Source of the DNA: Thermoflexus sp.
Lineage (GTDB): Bacteria > Chloroflexota > Anaerolineae > Thermoflexales > Thermoflexaceae
DNA: 5,485 bases
Reading direction: 5' to 3'
NCBI GenBank assembly: GCA_017743605.1
Contig: JAGHYO010000166.1
Location: 1-5,485 of the forward strand
Part shown: positions 5,339 through 5,485 of the stretch, one piece after another
Layout of the letters: every line of letters begins with the position of its first letter
Numbering within the stretch: the stretch's first letter is position 1
Made by a program: the position numbers and the translations under genes
The notes under the pieces: model-generated
What the model was told of the DNA's origin: nothing
Seen by the model: the letters and a program-made list of their open reading frames with translations, nothing else
Databases searched by the model: none

Positions 5339-5485
5339 CTACGCGCCGGCTTCCTCGGAGGCCTCGGGCGCTTCGGGGGGGAGTTCCGCGGCTCCGGGGG
5401 CGGCGATCAGGCGCTCCTTCAGGCGGGCCGCCTTGCCGAACCGCTCCCGAAGATAATACAGCCGGGCGCGGCGGACCCGGGAGTG
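5339..5485 (-). CDS. rplS: 50S ribosomal protein L19, C-terminal part (cut by window edge)
   Basis: The last 48 codons and a TAG stop (5339-5341) of a leftward gene are present; the start lies beyond the right edge. The translation HSRVRRARLYYLRERFGK followed by AARLKERL matches the highly conserved C-terminal part of bacterial L19, a protein at the interface of the 30S and 50S subunits. After KERL there is a 22-residue tail rich in Ala, Pro and Glu (five Glu, no Lys or Arg), which is longer than the short end of many L19 proteins. The reading frame is too short and lacks a start codon, so it is easily missed. Gene order rplS then comM agrees with a neighbourhood seen in many bacteria. Confidence 0.92.
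   Translation of the reverse strand, partial: HSRVRRARLYYLRERFGKAARLKERLIAAPGAAELPPEAPEASEEAGA

Overview
The window is a GC-rich (roughly two-thirds G+C) stretch of bacterial chromosome. It is densely packed with ordinary housekeeping-type genes plus two odd ones. Codon use, the AGGAGG-type ribosome binding sites and the mix of genes would suit a GC-rich, possibly thermophilic bacterium such as a member of the Chloroflexota. That assignment is an inference from general resemblance and is not shown by any marker here. No mobile element, tRNA, rRNA or CRISPR array is visible.

Layout. Bases 1-75 hold nothing I can assign. A good sigma70-type promoter (76-104) and a leader with a 9-bp inverted repeat (149-170) precede a rightward gene (187-783). 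It encodes a winged-helix regulator of the SufR/COG2345 type with a cysteine-rich C-terminus. A 57-bp convergent gap follows. The rest of the window is transcribed leftward. Read in the direction of transcription (right to left), it contains: the last 48 codons of rplS (ribosomal protein L19); a ~220-base spacer with a long stacked hairpin and an AT-rich patch that may be a promoter; comM/yifB (Mg-chelatase-like AAA+ ATPase of natural transformation); an orotidine-5'-phosphate-decarboxylase-like gene whose catalytic residues are mostly replaced; 5-formyltetrahydrofolate cyclo-ligase; and a multi-pass membrane protein of the TctA superfamily (COG1784 type).

The four leftward genes after the spacer are separated by 39 bp, a 4-bp ATGA overlap and 12 bp, so they very likely form one operon. 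The only recognisable functional theme is mixed: DNA uptake/recombination (comM), one-carbon metabolism (cyclo-ligase), a probable pseudoenzyme derived from pyrimidine synthesis, and a carboxylate-type transporter.

The observation most worth pursuing is the PyrF-like protein. It keeps the fold signature of OMP decarboxylase but has lost most of the active site, and it is translationally coupled to the folate enzyme. The second is the regulator, whose cysteine spacing differs from classical SufR and whose mRNA leader can form two mutually exclusive hairpins around the ribosome binding site.
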